Shown here: positions 39,175-46,902 of the stretch, one piece after another
How the letters are laid out: every line of letters begins with the position of its first letter
Position numbering within the stretch: position 1 is the stretch's first letter
DNA from: Oxalobacteraceae bacterium
GTDB taxonomy: Bacteria; Pseudomonadota; Gammaproteobacteria; Burkholderiales; Burkholderiaceae_D
DNA: 48,846 nucleotides
Reading direction: 5' to 3'
Assembly: GCA_021768485.1 (NCBI GenBank)
Contig: JAIZVZ010000024.1
Location: forward strand, 1 to 48,846
Position numbers and translations under genes: made by a program
Notes under the pieces: model-generated
What the model saw: the letters and a program-made list of their open reading frames with translations, nothing else
Databases searched by the model: none
Told to the model about the DNA's origin: nothing

Positions 39175-40023
39175 ATGTTTCGGCAATCACCGGACCCGCC
39201 CGGGCTGTTCCATGGCAACGCGGATGCTCACATTTCGAAGACCTACCAGGGCCTCACTATCGACGTCCTGACGAACGTGCGCGGCACCGCGAATCTCGTC
39301 TACTCGACGCACGTGCTGCTCACCGGAATCAACGCCCGCGGGCGCTACAAGGTGGGCCAGCTGGCGCCGATCGAGCTGGAAAAAAAGGAAGTCTGCTCGC
39401 ACTTCCTGCCGAAGGGCATGGTGATGCAGTGCCTTGAGGGCGAGATTGATCGCGTCACGGTCATCCGGCTGCCGGAGGGACTGTTCAGGCGCGCGCTGCG
39501 CGGCGTCGCCGATTACGACTCGGTGATATTCCGATATTTCAGAGACACCAGCGACCCGGTGCTGATCCACGCCAGCGAACTGCTGTGCAGCCTCGCGCTG
39601 GAAGACCTGACGGCCAGGTCCATCGACATGCTGCCGCTCGTCAACGGCATCGTGCTGCGGATACTGCAGCGCGCAGAGGGAACGCCGCACAAGCGGCCAG
39701 GCTCGATCACGCCGGCGCATGTCGCGTTCATCAGCAAGCACATCGACAAAAACATATCCAGGCCGATCACCCTACGCGAGCTCGCGGACCTCATGGGCCT
39801 GTCGTTGTTCCACTTCGCGCGCGAGTTCAAGATCGCCACCAACACCACGCCGATGCGCTTCGTGCTGGAGCGGCGCGTGGCCGCTGCGAAGGAAAAGCTG
39901 GCAACCAGGCTGCCGCTGGCAGAGGTGGCGCTGGACGCTGGGTTCAGCAGCCAGTCGCATTTCACGACGGCCTTCAGGCTGGTGACGGGTATGACGCCGT
40001 CGGCGTGGCGCGCCGTGCGGTAG
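39175..40023 (+). CDS. AraC/XylS-family transcriptional regulator
   Basis: 282 aa. The N-terminal 175 residues form an AraC-type effector or dimerisation region (HVLLTGINARGRYKVGQL...). The C-terminal tandem helix-turn-helix is clear: ISRPITLRELADLMGLSLFHFAREFKIATNTTPMRFVLERRVAAAKEKL (about 192-242) and LAEVALDAGFSSQSHFTTAFRLVTGMTPSAWR (about 246-277), ending with the family GF.S.SHF...F....G.TP..WR signature. Such regulators are common in bacterial chromosomes and rare in phages, so it is either a recruited regulator of phage promoters or a host gene carried along. The ATG lies 6 nt after a -10-like hexamer, without an SD. Confidence 0.9.
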   Translation: MFRQSPDPPGLFHGNADAHISKTYQGLTIDVLTNVRGTANLVYSTHVLLTGINARGRYKVGQLAPIELEKKEVCSHFLPKGMVMQCLEGEIDRVTVIRLPEGLFRRALRGVADYDSVIFRYFRDTSDPVLIHASELLCSLALEDLTARSIDMLPLVNGIVLRILQRAEGTPHKRPGSITPAHVAFISKHIDKNISRPITLRELADLMGLSLFHFAREFKIATNTTPMRFVLERRVAAAKEKLATRLPLAEVALDAGFSSQSHFTTAFRLVTGMTPSAWRAVR

Positions 40024-40033
40024 CGTCGCGCCG

Positions 40034-40081
40034 GGGCAACAGATTGATGGTCTGCTGGCGTGGCGCAGCAGGATGTTGCCC
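40034..40081. other. Long interrupted hairpin between convergent genes
   Basis: Outer stem GGGCAACA/TGTTGCCC (8 bp) and inner stem CTGCTG/CAGCAG (6 bp) with an 8-nt loop. It lies between the regulator gene (plus) and the ADP-ribosyltransferase gene (minus) and may act as a bidirectional transcription stop, although there is no T run. Confidence 0.45.
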
Positions 40082-40096
40082 ACGCTGGTGAATTCG

Positions 40097-40933
40097 TCAG
40101 CGCGCCGAAACCAGGGCGCCGATCGGGCGCAAGAATACGACAGCCTTGGCCATCACGCTGGACGGCTGCCGGCGCGGGTTATACCGGGCAATGATCTCCG
40201 GCTGACTGAGATTGGCGCCGAGCGGAATCCACACCAGGTCATCGATCGGCACCTCCGCCGCGTACACGTCGCCCTTGGCCTTCATCTCGGCGATCATCTC
40301 GTCGCGATATTCCTTGCTGCTGCGCAGATCCTCGGCCAGGTCGTCGCCGTCGGTGATCATGTTGTTGTGCCGATCGTAGATGTCGTAATACTCCGGCATT
40401 TCCTTGTTGCGCTTGAACTTCTTGCCGCCGAAGGAAACGAAGCCTGTGCGCTCGTACTGCTCGACAGCGCGCTGGATAGCCTCGTCGGCGATCGGAGCCG
40501 GGATGCCGTGCAAGTTGTTTATTGCGAAGCCTTGGGCCAGCTTGAACAAAGGCGACCACGAGAACAGCTTGCGGCCTGGCCCGCTTTCAGAACTGCCGGC
40601 CTGCTCGCCCCGGTATAGCGGGACCGTGTCACCGTAGATCGAGCGCAGCTTCTCGCGCACCGGTTTGAAGGCCTGCTCGACCTCCTTGGCCATGTCGCTG
40701 TCGGCCTGGAATGCCTGCTCAAGCTGGCCGGTGTGCCAATTCACGTTCCAGCTGTCGACGGCGTTCTTTGCCTGCGGGCTCAGTCTTTCATACGCACGCT
40801 TCGCCAGGCCAACGACACTGCCAAACGCCTTCGATGGCTTCTTGGTCCGCCGATCGCTGTGCGGCTTCACATACGTGCCGTCGCGCCGCGTGTAGCCGGC
40901 GATCTGCGACTTGAAGAATAGAATTGTGCTCAT
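40097..40933 (-). CDS. ADP-ribosyltransferase-type polyvalent protein
   Basis: 278 aa. N-terminal tag STILFFKSQIAGYTRRDGTY (residues 2-21), then a helical linker and an ADP-ribosyltransferase domain: LYRGE with Arg108, LFSWSP with Ser125/Ser127 (the STS-type strand), and SQPEII with Gln244-x-Glu246, the expected R-S-E set. C-terminal AKAVVFLRP repeats the tag type. Phage ARTs modify host proteins such as RNA polymerase soon after infection, and many are injected with the DNA. It lies far from the head genes, but its ATG is 6 nt after the same promoter element, so it is probably made late and packaged (inference). Confidence 0.82.
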   Translation of the reverse strand: MSTILFFKSQIAGYTRRDGTYVKPHSDRRTKKPSKAFGSVVGLAKRAYERLSPQAKNAVDSWNVNWHTGQLEQAFQADSDMAKEVEQAFKPVREKLRSIYGDTVPLYRGEQAGSSESGPGRKLFSWSPLFKLAQGFAINNLHGIPAPIADEAIQRAVEQYERTGFVSFGGKKFKRNKEMPEYYDIYDRHNNMITDGDDLAEDLRSSKEYRDEMIAEMKAKGDVYAAEVPIDDLVWIPLGANLSQPEIIARYNPRRQPSSVMAKAVVFLRPIGALVSAR

Positions 40934-40939
40934 GGCGCC

Positions 40940-40955
40940 ATTGTCAGGTCACGAC
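40940..40955 (-). promoter_or_regulatory. Promoter-like element, leaderless spacing, before the ADP-ribosyltransferase
   Basis: Minus strand: GTCGTGA-CCT-GACAAT, then GGCGCC and ATG (40933). No SD. Confidence 0.77.
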
Positions 40956-41015
40956 GCCGGCGCAACACATCAACTGACTGTCAGTCTTACGCAACACCGC
41001 ATTTATCATTTCTGG

Positions 41016-41064
41016 TACAATGGCTTATCAATTCCGATCAACCCACCGGGCGCCCATCGGGCGC
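41016..41064 (+). promoter_or_regulatory. Promoter -10 (TGG-TACAAT) plus leader hairpin, copy B
   Basis: Extended -10 TGGTACAAT (-10 at 41016-41021) and the perfect hairpin GCGCCC-ATC-GGGCGC (41050-41064), 7 nt before the ATG at 41072. It parallels the element at 37042-37089. Confidence 0.6.
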
Positions 41065-41071
41065 AACATTT

Positions 41072-41644
41072 ATGACTTCTGACCTGCTGTCGCGCAATTT
41101 GCTGCAGTTTCTCGACTCCTTAAAACATTCTCCGCTGAGTAACTATGGCGGCATCCCTGGCCTGACCAGCTGGATTATCCAGCGCAACGACGACGGCGGC
41201 CTGGTCCGCCTGATGGAGTGCTCGCGCGATCACCAAGAGCCGATCATTCCGCACTCGCACCGATTTGACTTCAACTGCCTCGTGCTGGCTGGCAAGGTGG
41301 TCAACGTTCTGTGGTCCGACCATGGCGGTCACGCGTTCTCGCGAGGCGATGAATACATCTCCTCGACAATGACCTACGGCGGCCAGCCGGGCCAGTACGA
41401 AAAAGTGCTGGGCACCGTCAGTAAGTGGTCGCGCTCGTTCGCGGAATACAAAGCCGGCGACGAATACTCGATGACCGCCGATAAGGTGCATTCGATTTTC
41501 TTCTCGCGCGGCGCCGTGGTTCTGTTCTTTGAAGGCCCGCCGGTCAGCGACAAGTCGATCATCCTGGAGCCGTTCGTCGATGGCGAAGTGGTGCCGACGT
41601 TCAGCGTGCAGCCTTGGGCCTTCAAGAAAGGCGGTGCGCTGTGA
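41072..41644 (+). CDS. Cupin-like phage protein (190 aa)
   Basis: MTSDLLSRNLLQFLDSLKHS, then a double-stranded beta-helix pattern: PIIPHSHRFDFNCLVLAGKVVNVLW (His pair near residues 62-64), a second strand set SFAEYKAGDEYSMTADKVHSIFF, and the conserved tail EPFVDGEVVPTFSVQPWAFKK. Similar cupin-type proteins of unknown role occur in accessory operons of proteobacterial phages. The His positions could hold a metal. It leads the second coupled plus-strand operon; its stop overlaps the next start. Confidence 0.7.
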   Translation: MTSDLLSRNLLQFLDSLKHSPLSNYGGIPGLTSWIIQRNDDGGLVRLMECSRDHQEPIIPHSHRFDFNCLVLAGKVVNVLWSDHGGHAFSRGDEYISSTMTYGGQPGQYEKVLGTVSKWSRSFAEYKAGDEYSMTADKVHSIFFSRGAVVLFFEGPPVSDKSIILEPFVDGEVVPTFSVQPWAFKKGGAL

Positions 41645-42138
41645 CCGCCCCGCTCGACCTGGACGCGCTGGAGGCGGCGGCGCGGGCGGCGACGCCGGGA
41701 CCGTGGGAGCAGGCGCTGTACGTCCGCAACAATCAGCCGGACACGAAGATCATCGCCGGCAACGATCACGTGACCGACTGCGATGGCTACTCGGCGAGCT
41801 GCGAGCAGGATCTGGCAAACGCCACGTTCATCGCCGCCGCCAACCCGGCCGTGGTGCTGGAGCTGGTGCGCCGGCTGCGTGCTGCTGACGCATGGATCAG
41901 CGTCGATGAGAGCCGACCGACCGATCACACGAAGTGCTATCTGGTGTTTTCCAACTGGGGTATCCGCCTTGCGCGCAAGCATGAAGCCGACTGGGCTAAT
42001 GGCTGTTTCCAGGACGTCGACAGCGACAGCGACGAAGGCATGTTCGGCTGGGATGAAAGCAAAGGCGCCTTCACCGTGACCCACTGGAAGGAGCTTCCTG
42101 CCGAGCCAACTCAGGGAGGCAACCATGCACACTCCTGA
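41641..42138 (+). CDS. Ead/Ea22-like protein with C-terminal DUF551-like domain (165 aa)
   Basis: GTG start overlaps the cupin stop (GTGA). The N-terminal part LDLDALEAAARAATPGPWEQ and NATFIAAANPAVVLELVRRLR is the Ead/Ea22-like signature of phage accessory genes. The C-terminal part WISVDESRPTDHTKCYLVFSNWG... HWKELPAEP matches the small DUF551-type domain. The two occur together often; function is unknown but the gene class is variable among related phages. Confidence 0.78.
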   Translation: MTAPLDLDALEAAARAATPGPWEQALYVRNNQPDTKIIAGNDHVTDCDGYSASCEQDLANATFIAAANPAVVLELVRRLRAADAWISVDESRPTDHTKCYLVFSNWGIRLARKHEADWANGCFQDVDSDSDEGMFGWDESKGAFTVTHWKELPAEPTQGGNHAHS

Positions 42139-42487
42139 CCAAGCGCGCGAGCTGTGGTGCCCGATGGTGCGGATTGCGCGGCATGAGGTGACCGAGCAGC
42201 GCACACCGGATGGCTACGGTGACGCATTCGTTAAACATCAGGATCACATCGTCGGCGGCGTCAACCACGATGCCCTCAGCGGCAACAACAAGCGCATGGC
42301 CGCCGATCACCAGCCGCTGGCGTCCTGCCGCTGCATAGCTGACAAGTGCGGCATGTGGCGCTGGGCCGGAATGACCGATCTGGACAAGATGGAGCTGGCT
42401 GATGGCACGGTATCCTCAGCCGAGTTGCTGCGGCGCCCGCTGAAGGGCTACTGCGGCCTGGCCGGTCGCCCGGGAGCGGCAGCATGA
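42125..42487 (+). CDS. Small accessory protein with Cys motif (120 aa)
   Basis: AGGGAGG ribosome site before ATG at 42125, overlapping the previous gene by 14 nt. MHTPDQARELWCPMVRIARH, later CRCIADKCGMWRWAGM (about 68-83), a motif common in small phage proteins. C-terminal part LLRRPLKGYCGLAGRPG. No biochemical role is known. Confidence 0.7.
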   Translation: MHTPDQARELWCPMVRIARHEVTEQRTPDGYGDAFVKHQDHIVGGVNHDALSGNNKRMAADHQPLASCRCIADKCGMWRWAGMTDLDKMELADGTVSSAELLRRPLKGYCGLAGRPGAAA

Positions 42488-42756
42488 TGCGCGCCATCAT
42501 CCGCCGCCTGCTCGGCCGGCCGGCGCCGTCAGCACAATCAGATCCAGATGCTGCCAAGCGCCTACCAGCGCCGGGCGAGACCTGGATCTTCCGCAAAGAC
42601 GACGGCTCGCCATGGCCTAAGCAAGGCTGCAAGGTCAAGATTCTCGACGTCCGCGACGACTGGGTTCTCTACGACATGCCAGTCTTCAGGGATCAGCGCT
42701 TGAAGATGACCAGCTTCCTGCGCTGCTACGAACCAGTCAACAAGGTGTCGCCGTGA
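42484..42756 (+). CDS. Small SH3-like accessory protein (90 aa)
   Basis: Coupled by ATGA. A basic N-terminus (RAIIRRLLGRPAP) is followed by PGETWIFRKDDGSPWPKQGCKVKILDVRDDWVLYDM, a strand pattern like small SH3-type barrels, ending RQQ-free CYEPV. It may bind nucleic acid, but only the fold type is suggested. Confidence 0.65.
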   Translation: MMRAIIRRLLGRPAPSAQSDPDAAKRLPAPGETWIFRKDDGSPWPKQGCKVKILDVRDDWVLYDMPVFRDQRLKMTSFLRCYEPVNKVSP

Positions 42757-43013
42757 CCGACCTCGACCACGAACGCGGCGCGCCGCTGAGCCAGGCCGAG
42801 CAGGTGCTGGCGCCGCCACGCCCGCACGGCCACCGCGAGCCCTACTACCTGCTGGCCAATTGCCGCCGGCTCCTCACGCACCCGCGCTGGCGCAACGCCG
42901 ACAACTGGGTAATCGCCATGGAGCTGTTCGGCTGCGGCAGCACCTCCGGCGTCGCGATCTGCCACGAGGCCGGCATCGATCCATATTCTAAGAAAGTTGA
43001 GCGTGTGAAATGA
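42753..43013 (+). CDS. Uncharacterised accessory protein (86 aa)
   Basis: GTG start overlapping the previous stop. Sequence contains EPYYLLANCRRLLTHPRWRNADNWVIAMELFGCGSTSG, a helical stretch with Trp and Cys that looks conserved, then VAICHEAGIDPYSKKVERV. Family not recognised. Fourth gene of the coupled string. Confidence 0.65.
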   Translation: MTDLDHERGAPLSQAEQVLAPPRPHGHREPYYLLANCRRLLTHPRWRNADNWVIAMELFGCGSTSGVAICHEAGIDPYSKKVERVK

Positions 43014-43219
43014 TACGTATTATTTGGCTCATGTTCGTGCCAGGCGAACTGTTTGCAGTCATCTGGTGGGCCTTGATAGCAGTTGCATGGCTTGGACTGT
43101 GGATTTTCGGCTACAGCGAGGCCGGCGCATTCAATGCTGCAATCGACGTCGTGATCGCGCTACTGAACCTGTACTCGTGGGAATTCCAGCGCCGGCAGCG
43201 GAAAGGCGGTGCATCATGA
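43010..43219 (+). CDS. Small inner-membrane protein (69 aa)
   Basis: ATGA-coupled. MIRIIWLMFVPGELFAVIWW continues as a long hydrophobic region (about 3-55) with a short polar break at GYSEAGAF, predicting two transmembrane helices, and ends in a basic tail RRQRKGG. Probably a membrane-active accessory protein; function unknown. Confidence 0.7.
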   Translation: MIRIIWLMFVPGELFAVIWWALIAVAWLGLWIFGYSEAGAFNAAIDVVIALLNLYSWEFQRRQRKGGAS

Positions 43220-43605
43220 CCCGCGTCTCCGACCTGGCAGGCGCCGAGCTGGATTACTGGGTGGCGCGCGTGCACGGCGCTGTGCCGGTCGTCGAGTTCG
43301 GTCGCGCGTGCCTGCAAATCCCCGGCAGCTGCGTGCTGATGGATGCCAAGCGCACACCTGGCTACATCTCGATGCCGCACTACTCAACCTACTGGGAGGT
43401 GGGCGGCCCGCTGATCGAGAAGCACCATATCGAAACGGCACCGACCTACGCAGAAGATGGGGTTCAGGTCACCGGCTGGGTGGCGTTCATGTTCAACAAC
43501 ACCGGCAGCCCTCACCCTGTGATTTACGAGCAAGGCCCCACGCCCCTCATCGCCGCCATGCGCGCGCTGGTGGCGAGTGTGTATGGCGAGGAGGTGAAAT
43601 CGTGA
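43216..43605 (+). CDS. DUF2591-like phage protein (129 aa)
   Basis: ATG overlapping the previous stop. VSDLAGAELDYWVARVHG at the start, STYWEVGGPLIEKHHIE in the middle and TPLIAAMRALVASVYGEEV at the end form the recognisable pattern of DUF2591 proteins from lambdoid and related phages. Their role is unknown. It is followed by a GTG-initiated gene through a 4-nt overlap. Confidence 0.8.
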   Translation: MTRVSDLAGAELDYWVARVHGAVPVVEFGRACLQIPGSCVLMDAKRTPGYISMPHYSTYWEVGGPLIEKHHIETAPTYAEDGVQVTGWVAFMFNNTGSPHPVIYEQGPTPLIAAMRALVASVYGEEVKS

Positions 43606-44096
43606 GCCATCACCCACGCCAGCCCGTAGTGCTCGATGCCGTCGGCACCGCTCGCTTCAAGGAAAACTCCATCGTGCGCCACCTGCTGGAGCACGGCAGC
43701 ATGGACATGAACCAGATCGCTGCCTTCGGTTTCTCGGACGAGGATCGCGAGCAATTCGTCCAGCTGATCGGTTACAGCATCGGCGGCACGGTCAACATGG
43801 ATTACGTCAGCACCGACCTGTGGAATGCGGCGCAGGCTGAGGCCGAGGCGCTGCTCAACAAGCCGGCACCAGCACCGCGCCCGCTCAACGGCTGCCACAA
43901 CAAGCCGCGGCCGACGGCGGAAAGCACGTACCCGGCGCAGGATGGATGGTACGACCTGCGCGAACTCCGCTTTGGCCGGCCCGGCCGGGTAGCGCGCACC
44001 GTTGCAATCAAGCACACCATGTCCACCACCTGCCAGTACGACAAGTCGGCGACGGATGTGGGGTGTCGTGGTTGTCAGCATGGGAGTGCTCCATGA
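43602..44096 (+). CDS. Uncharacterised accessory protein (164 aa)
   Basis: GTG start (GTGA overlap). Residues 1-60 include TARFKENSIVRHLLEHGSMDMNQIAAFGFSDEDREQFVQLIG, a helical segment typical of small phage regulators or replication accessory proteins. The C-terminal half is Pro-rich, then Cys-containing (CQYDKSATDVGCRGCQHG), possibly a metal site. No function is assigned. Confidence 0.68.
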   Translation: MSHHPRQPVVLDAVGTARFKENSIVRHLLEHGSMDMNQIAAFGFSDEDREQFVQLIGYSIGGTVNMDYVSTDLWNAAQAEAEALLNKPAPAPRPLNGCHNKPRPTAESTYPAQDGWYDLRELRFGRPGRVARTVAIKHTMSTTCQYDKSATDVGCRGCQHGSAP

Positions 44097-44335
44097 CCAT
44101 CGCCGACACCATCCGCAACCTGGCGCCACTGTCACCGGAGATGGAAGCCATTCGCATCCGGACCATGGAAGCCATCAATGCCGAATACCGACGCGCTGCC
44201 ATGGTGCTGGAGGCCCAACTGCACGACTTCCTATGCAGCGGCGCTATGCCGCGCGACCTGAGCCTGGTGCAGGACCGCGAGGTGCACCGCTTCGACGAGC
44301 CGTGGCGGCCGCCGGCGCCGCTGAGGATTCGGTGA
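44093..44335 (+). CDS. Small helical accessory protein (80 aa)
   Basis: ATGA-coupled. MTIADTIRNLAPLSPEMEAI, then a long helix RIRTMEAINAEYRRAAMVLEAQLHDFL and a basic, Pro-rich tail. No family is recognised. Confidence 0.6.
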   Translation: MTIADTIRNLAPLSPEMEAIRIRTMEAINAEYRRAAMVLEAQLHDFLCSGAMPRDLSLVQDREVHRFDEPWRPPAPLRIR

Positions 44336-44589
44336 TGCGCGTGCTAGTTCAAGAAGACTATGCAGCCGGCGATCCAGCACCTGAAGGCTATCTCGCCTGG
44401 CATGAGTGGGCGGAAGTCCAATACAACGCTGGCCTCCGTCAAGCAGCATGCGGCCGATGCGGAAAGTGGTGGTTCCCACAAGAGATATCGCAGCTGGTGG
44501 ATGTTGCCACTATGCAAAGCCGCAAAGGTCCGGTGAGAGTTGAAACACCGGTTTGTAAATTTTGCTCAGATCGGAAGCCACATGGATAA
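44335..44589 (+). CDS. Zinc-ribbon-type small protein (84 aa)
   Basis: Starts in the overlap TGATG with the previous stop. A four-Cys set CGRCGKWWF (about residues 39-47) and CKFC near the C-terminus looks like a zinc ribbon. The segment YAAGDPAPEGYLAWHEWAEVQYNAGLRQAACGRC is typical of small phage proteins. A nucleic-acid or protein contact role is possible. Confidence 0.68.
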   Translation: MRVLVQEDYAAGDPAPEGYLAWHEWAEVQYNAGLRQAACGRCGKWWFPQEISQLVDVATMQSRKGPVRVETPVCKFCSDRKPHG

Positions 44590-44752
44590 GGTAAAAATCA
44601 GGACGCTGCGAGACCTAGAAGGTAAGCACCCTGATTGGCCAGATTATTGGCTGGCATGGGCTGATGGTGTTCAGGGTGACGGGTTGACCGAACAAGAAGC
44701 CATCAATGACGCCGTAGCGCGCCTTATCGCTTCTCGTCAGGACGTAAACTGA
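44582..44752 (+). CDS. Small accessory protein closing the operon (56 aa)
   Basis: ATG at 44582 inside the end of the previous gene (8-nt overlap): MDKVKIRTLRDLEGKHPDWP and GDGLTEQEAINDAVARLIASRQ, a compact helical sequence. An upstream in-frame ATG (44540) would overlap the previous gene by 50 nt. A strong terminator follows. Confidence 0.65.
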   Translation: MDKVKIRTLRDLEGKHPDWPDYWLAWADGVQGDGLTEQEAINDAVARLIASRQDVN

Positions 44753-44773
44753 TCCATAGTCTGCTGCTCTACC

Positions 44774-44820
44774 GCGCGGCGCCCTATCCCGGCAGGGGTT
44801 TGGCGCCGCGCTTTCGTTTT
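44774..44820 (+). terminator. Terminator of the second plus-strand operon
   Basis: Ten-bp perfect stem GCGCGGCGCC/GGCGCCGCGC with an 18-nt loop, then TTTCGTTTT on the plus strand, just before the convergent terminase gene ends. Confidence 0.82.
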
Positions 44821-44826
44821 AGGGCG

Positions 44827-46902
44827 CTAGTTGGGCGCCAGCACTTCAAATATTGCGCATGCGGTGTCTCGCGCCATCACCTGGAAACCACGCGCCGTAC
44901 ACTGGCCGGCCTCCTTGTCGAACGATGCGCAGCGGCCGCACACCGCACCCTGCAGCGGCTCCTCGATCATGGCCGCCACACTTGAAGGCAGGCCGTGCAG
45001 GTTCATATTTTCTGATTTACTCACGTTCGGGTCCTTGCCGCCCACATCGGGCAGGATGAAGGTTGACGTGCCGTGGGCGCGCGCCCATGCGACGTCGCAC
45101 AGCTGATTGGCGTACGAAAAGTGCGGGTCGATCTTGATCTTGCGGACCACGCGCTTGAACTTATTCGTGGTTGCCTCCTGGCCGCCGGAGTCCTTCACCT
45201 TCTCGACCACCAGCGCAGTCTTTGTGAAATGGTCGAACGCGCGCGGCGCGATCGCGGCGCGGTGCTTGTGCCCATTGTCGATGACGTCCTGCGCCAGGTC
45301 CTGCGGATCCGGGAACAGGCATGACGGCTCGGCCGAGGTGAAGCGCGAGAACGACGCCTGCATGCATTTGAACTGGTCGGCCTTCACGGTGTAGCGCGTG
45401 CGGTACTCGTCGTCGGTGCGGCGATCGGAGACGTCGACCTTGGGGCCATCGCCCCACATGACCATGTCGTCGGCAAGCTCGCCAAAGCCGTTGCAGAGGA
45501 AAACGCGGCCCGGCCACCTATTGGCGAAGCGCTGCGCCTCATTGAAGTTCGGGTTGATCTCGATGACGCATACGGCGATGCCGTACTGCTCCATGATCTC
45601 ATCCAGGCGCGCGAACGGGTCGTCGGAGTAGATTTCCTCCATGTGCGCGACCGCCTGGCGCCCGTCCGGCAGCCGGTACTTGATGACGGCCACGTTGAAC
45701 TGGCCCATCTGGTCGACGCCGAGGAAGAAGCCGCGGCCGGACTTCAACCAGGTGATGCCCGCCTTCTTGCCGGCGGCCACGCAGTTCGCCATGTGCTCCA
45801 GCGTCACCGGGATCTGGTCCGGGTCCAGCCACGGCTTGCCCAGCACGCGGTTGTAGAAGTTCTTCTTGTCGGTCGACGTGATGAACTTCTCCCATATTTC
45901 ACCCGGCGTGATGGTCGGCGACAGCATCTGCGGGTAGTGCGCGGACGTCACCCAGGCATCCGGATTGTCCGGAAGCCACTCGCCGATCTGCGGGTCATCT
46001 ATCCAATGGCCGTCCTCGCACACATAGCGGTGCATGCCTGATGCCTTGGTTACCGGATCCGGCGTGTTCGGGTCCCACTGGATCGACGCCGGGAAATACT
46101 CGTCGAGCGGCTTGGATTTGCCGCAGGTCGGGCACTTTGTGTGAAAGCGGTGCTGCGTGCCAAGCTTGTACCAGTGGTGGATGTCGCTGTCTGGCCAGTT
46201 CGCCGTCGAGCCCATCAGGTTGTAGCGGTAGTCGCTCGCCGACAGACGCTCACGCGTCTTTTCCATCTGCGCCAGCGACATCTCCTGCACCTCGTCGAAG
46301 GTCAGGAAGTCCATCGGGAACGACTCGGTCGATGCCTTGCCCGACGTCCAGGCGAACAGAAACAGCGCCTCCCCGATACGCCGGCGCCGAACGTTGCCCT
46401 CGCCCTGCTTTCGGCCGGTACCGTCTGCGGCGTCCTGCGTCATCAGCTTGTAGGCGGCCGGCACGGTGCGCACGATCGGCATGAACCGTTCCGTCGACTT
46501 GCCCTCAGCCAAGCCGATGTCCGGCAGGAACATGCCGACGGTGCACGGCTGGAACCGCAGGCCCAAGTAGATCGTAGCCAGCATCTCCATCACCGTGAAA
46601 CCGACCTGCGTGCATTTCATCAGCACCAGGGTGCGGCGGAATGCGGCCTCCATCGTGCTGGGGATCTGGTCGTAGAGCCACTTCATGGCTGGCCGGTTCT
46701 TCAGCGTGAACGGATGGCCGTCGACCTTTAGCCCCTCCTCGCCCAGCTGCTCGCACCACTCGGTGAACGTCATTCCCTCCGGAATGGCCTTGCCGGTGTC
46801 CAGTTTGAAACCTGTCTTGGCCTCCAGCCTGGCCACCAGCTCGCCCAGCGACGCAAACGGATCCGGCGCCGCCGCCTTCTTACGCGCTCCGCCCCACGCC
46901 AT
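44827..46902 (-). CDS. Large terminase subunit, GpA-type
   Basis: 691 aa. The ATPase has a deviant Walker A, KCTQVGFT (96-103, lacking the usual GKT but as in lambda GpA-type enzymes), and Walker B FLTFDEVQE with Asp203-Glu204. A zinc-binding segment CPTCGK (Cys257, Cys260) with YVCEDGH (Cys295) follows, as in GpA-like terminases, and a nuclease start GRGFFLGVDQMGQFN near residue 390. C-terminal Cys cluster CGRCASFDKEAGQC. It cuts concatemers and pumps DNA into the procapsid. It starts in a 3-nt overlap with the small subunit gene. Confidence 0.9.
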   Translation of the reverse strand: MAWGGARKKAAAPDPFASLGELVARLEAKTGFKLDTGKAIPEGMTFTEWCEQLGEEGLKVDGHPFTLKNRPAMKWLYDQIPSTMEAAFRRTLVLMKCTQVGFTVMEMLATIYLGLRFQPCTVGMFLPDIGLAEGKSTERFMPIVRTVPAAYKLMTQDAADGTGRKQGEGNVRRRRIGEALFLFAWTSGKASTESFPMDFLTFDEVQEMSLAQMEKTRERLSASDYRYNLMGSTANWPDSDIHHWYKLGTQHRFHTKCPTCGKSKPLDEYFPASIQWDPNTPDPVTKASGMHRYVCEDGHWIDDPQIGEWLPDNPDAWVTSAHYPQMLSPTITPGEIWEKFITSTDKKNFYNRVLGKPWLDPDQIPVTLEHMANCVAAGKKAGITWLKSGRGFFLGVDQMGQFNVAVIKYRLPDGRQAVAHMEEIYSDDPFARLDEIMEQYGIAVCVIEINPNFNEAQRFANRWPGRVFLCNGFGELADDMVMWGDGPKVDVSDRRTDDEYRTRYTVKADQFKCMQASFSRFTSAEPSCLFPDPQDLAQDVIDNGHKHRAAIAPRAFDHFTKTALVVEKVKDSGGQEATTNKFKRVVRKIKIDPHFSYANQLCDVAWARAHGTSTFILPDVGGKDPNVSKSENMNLHGLPSSVAAMIEEPLQGAVCGRCASFDKEAGQCTARGFQVMARDTACAIFEVLAPN

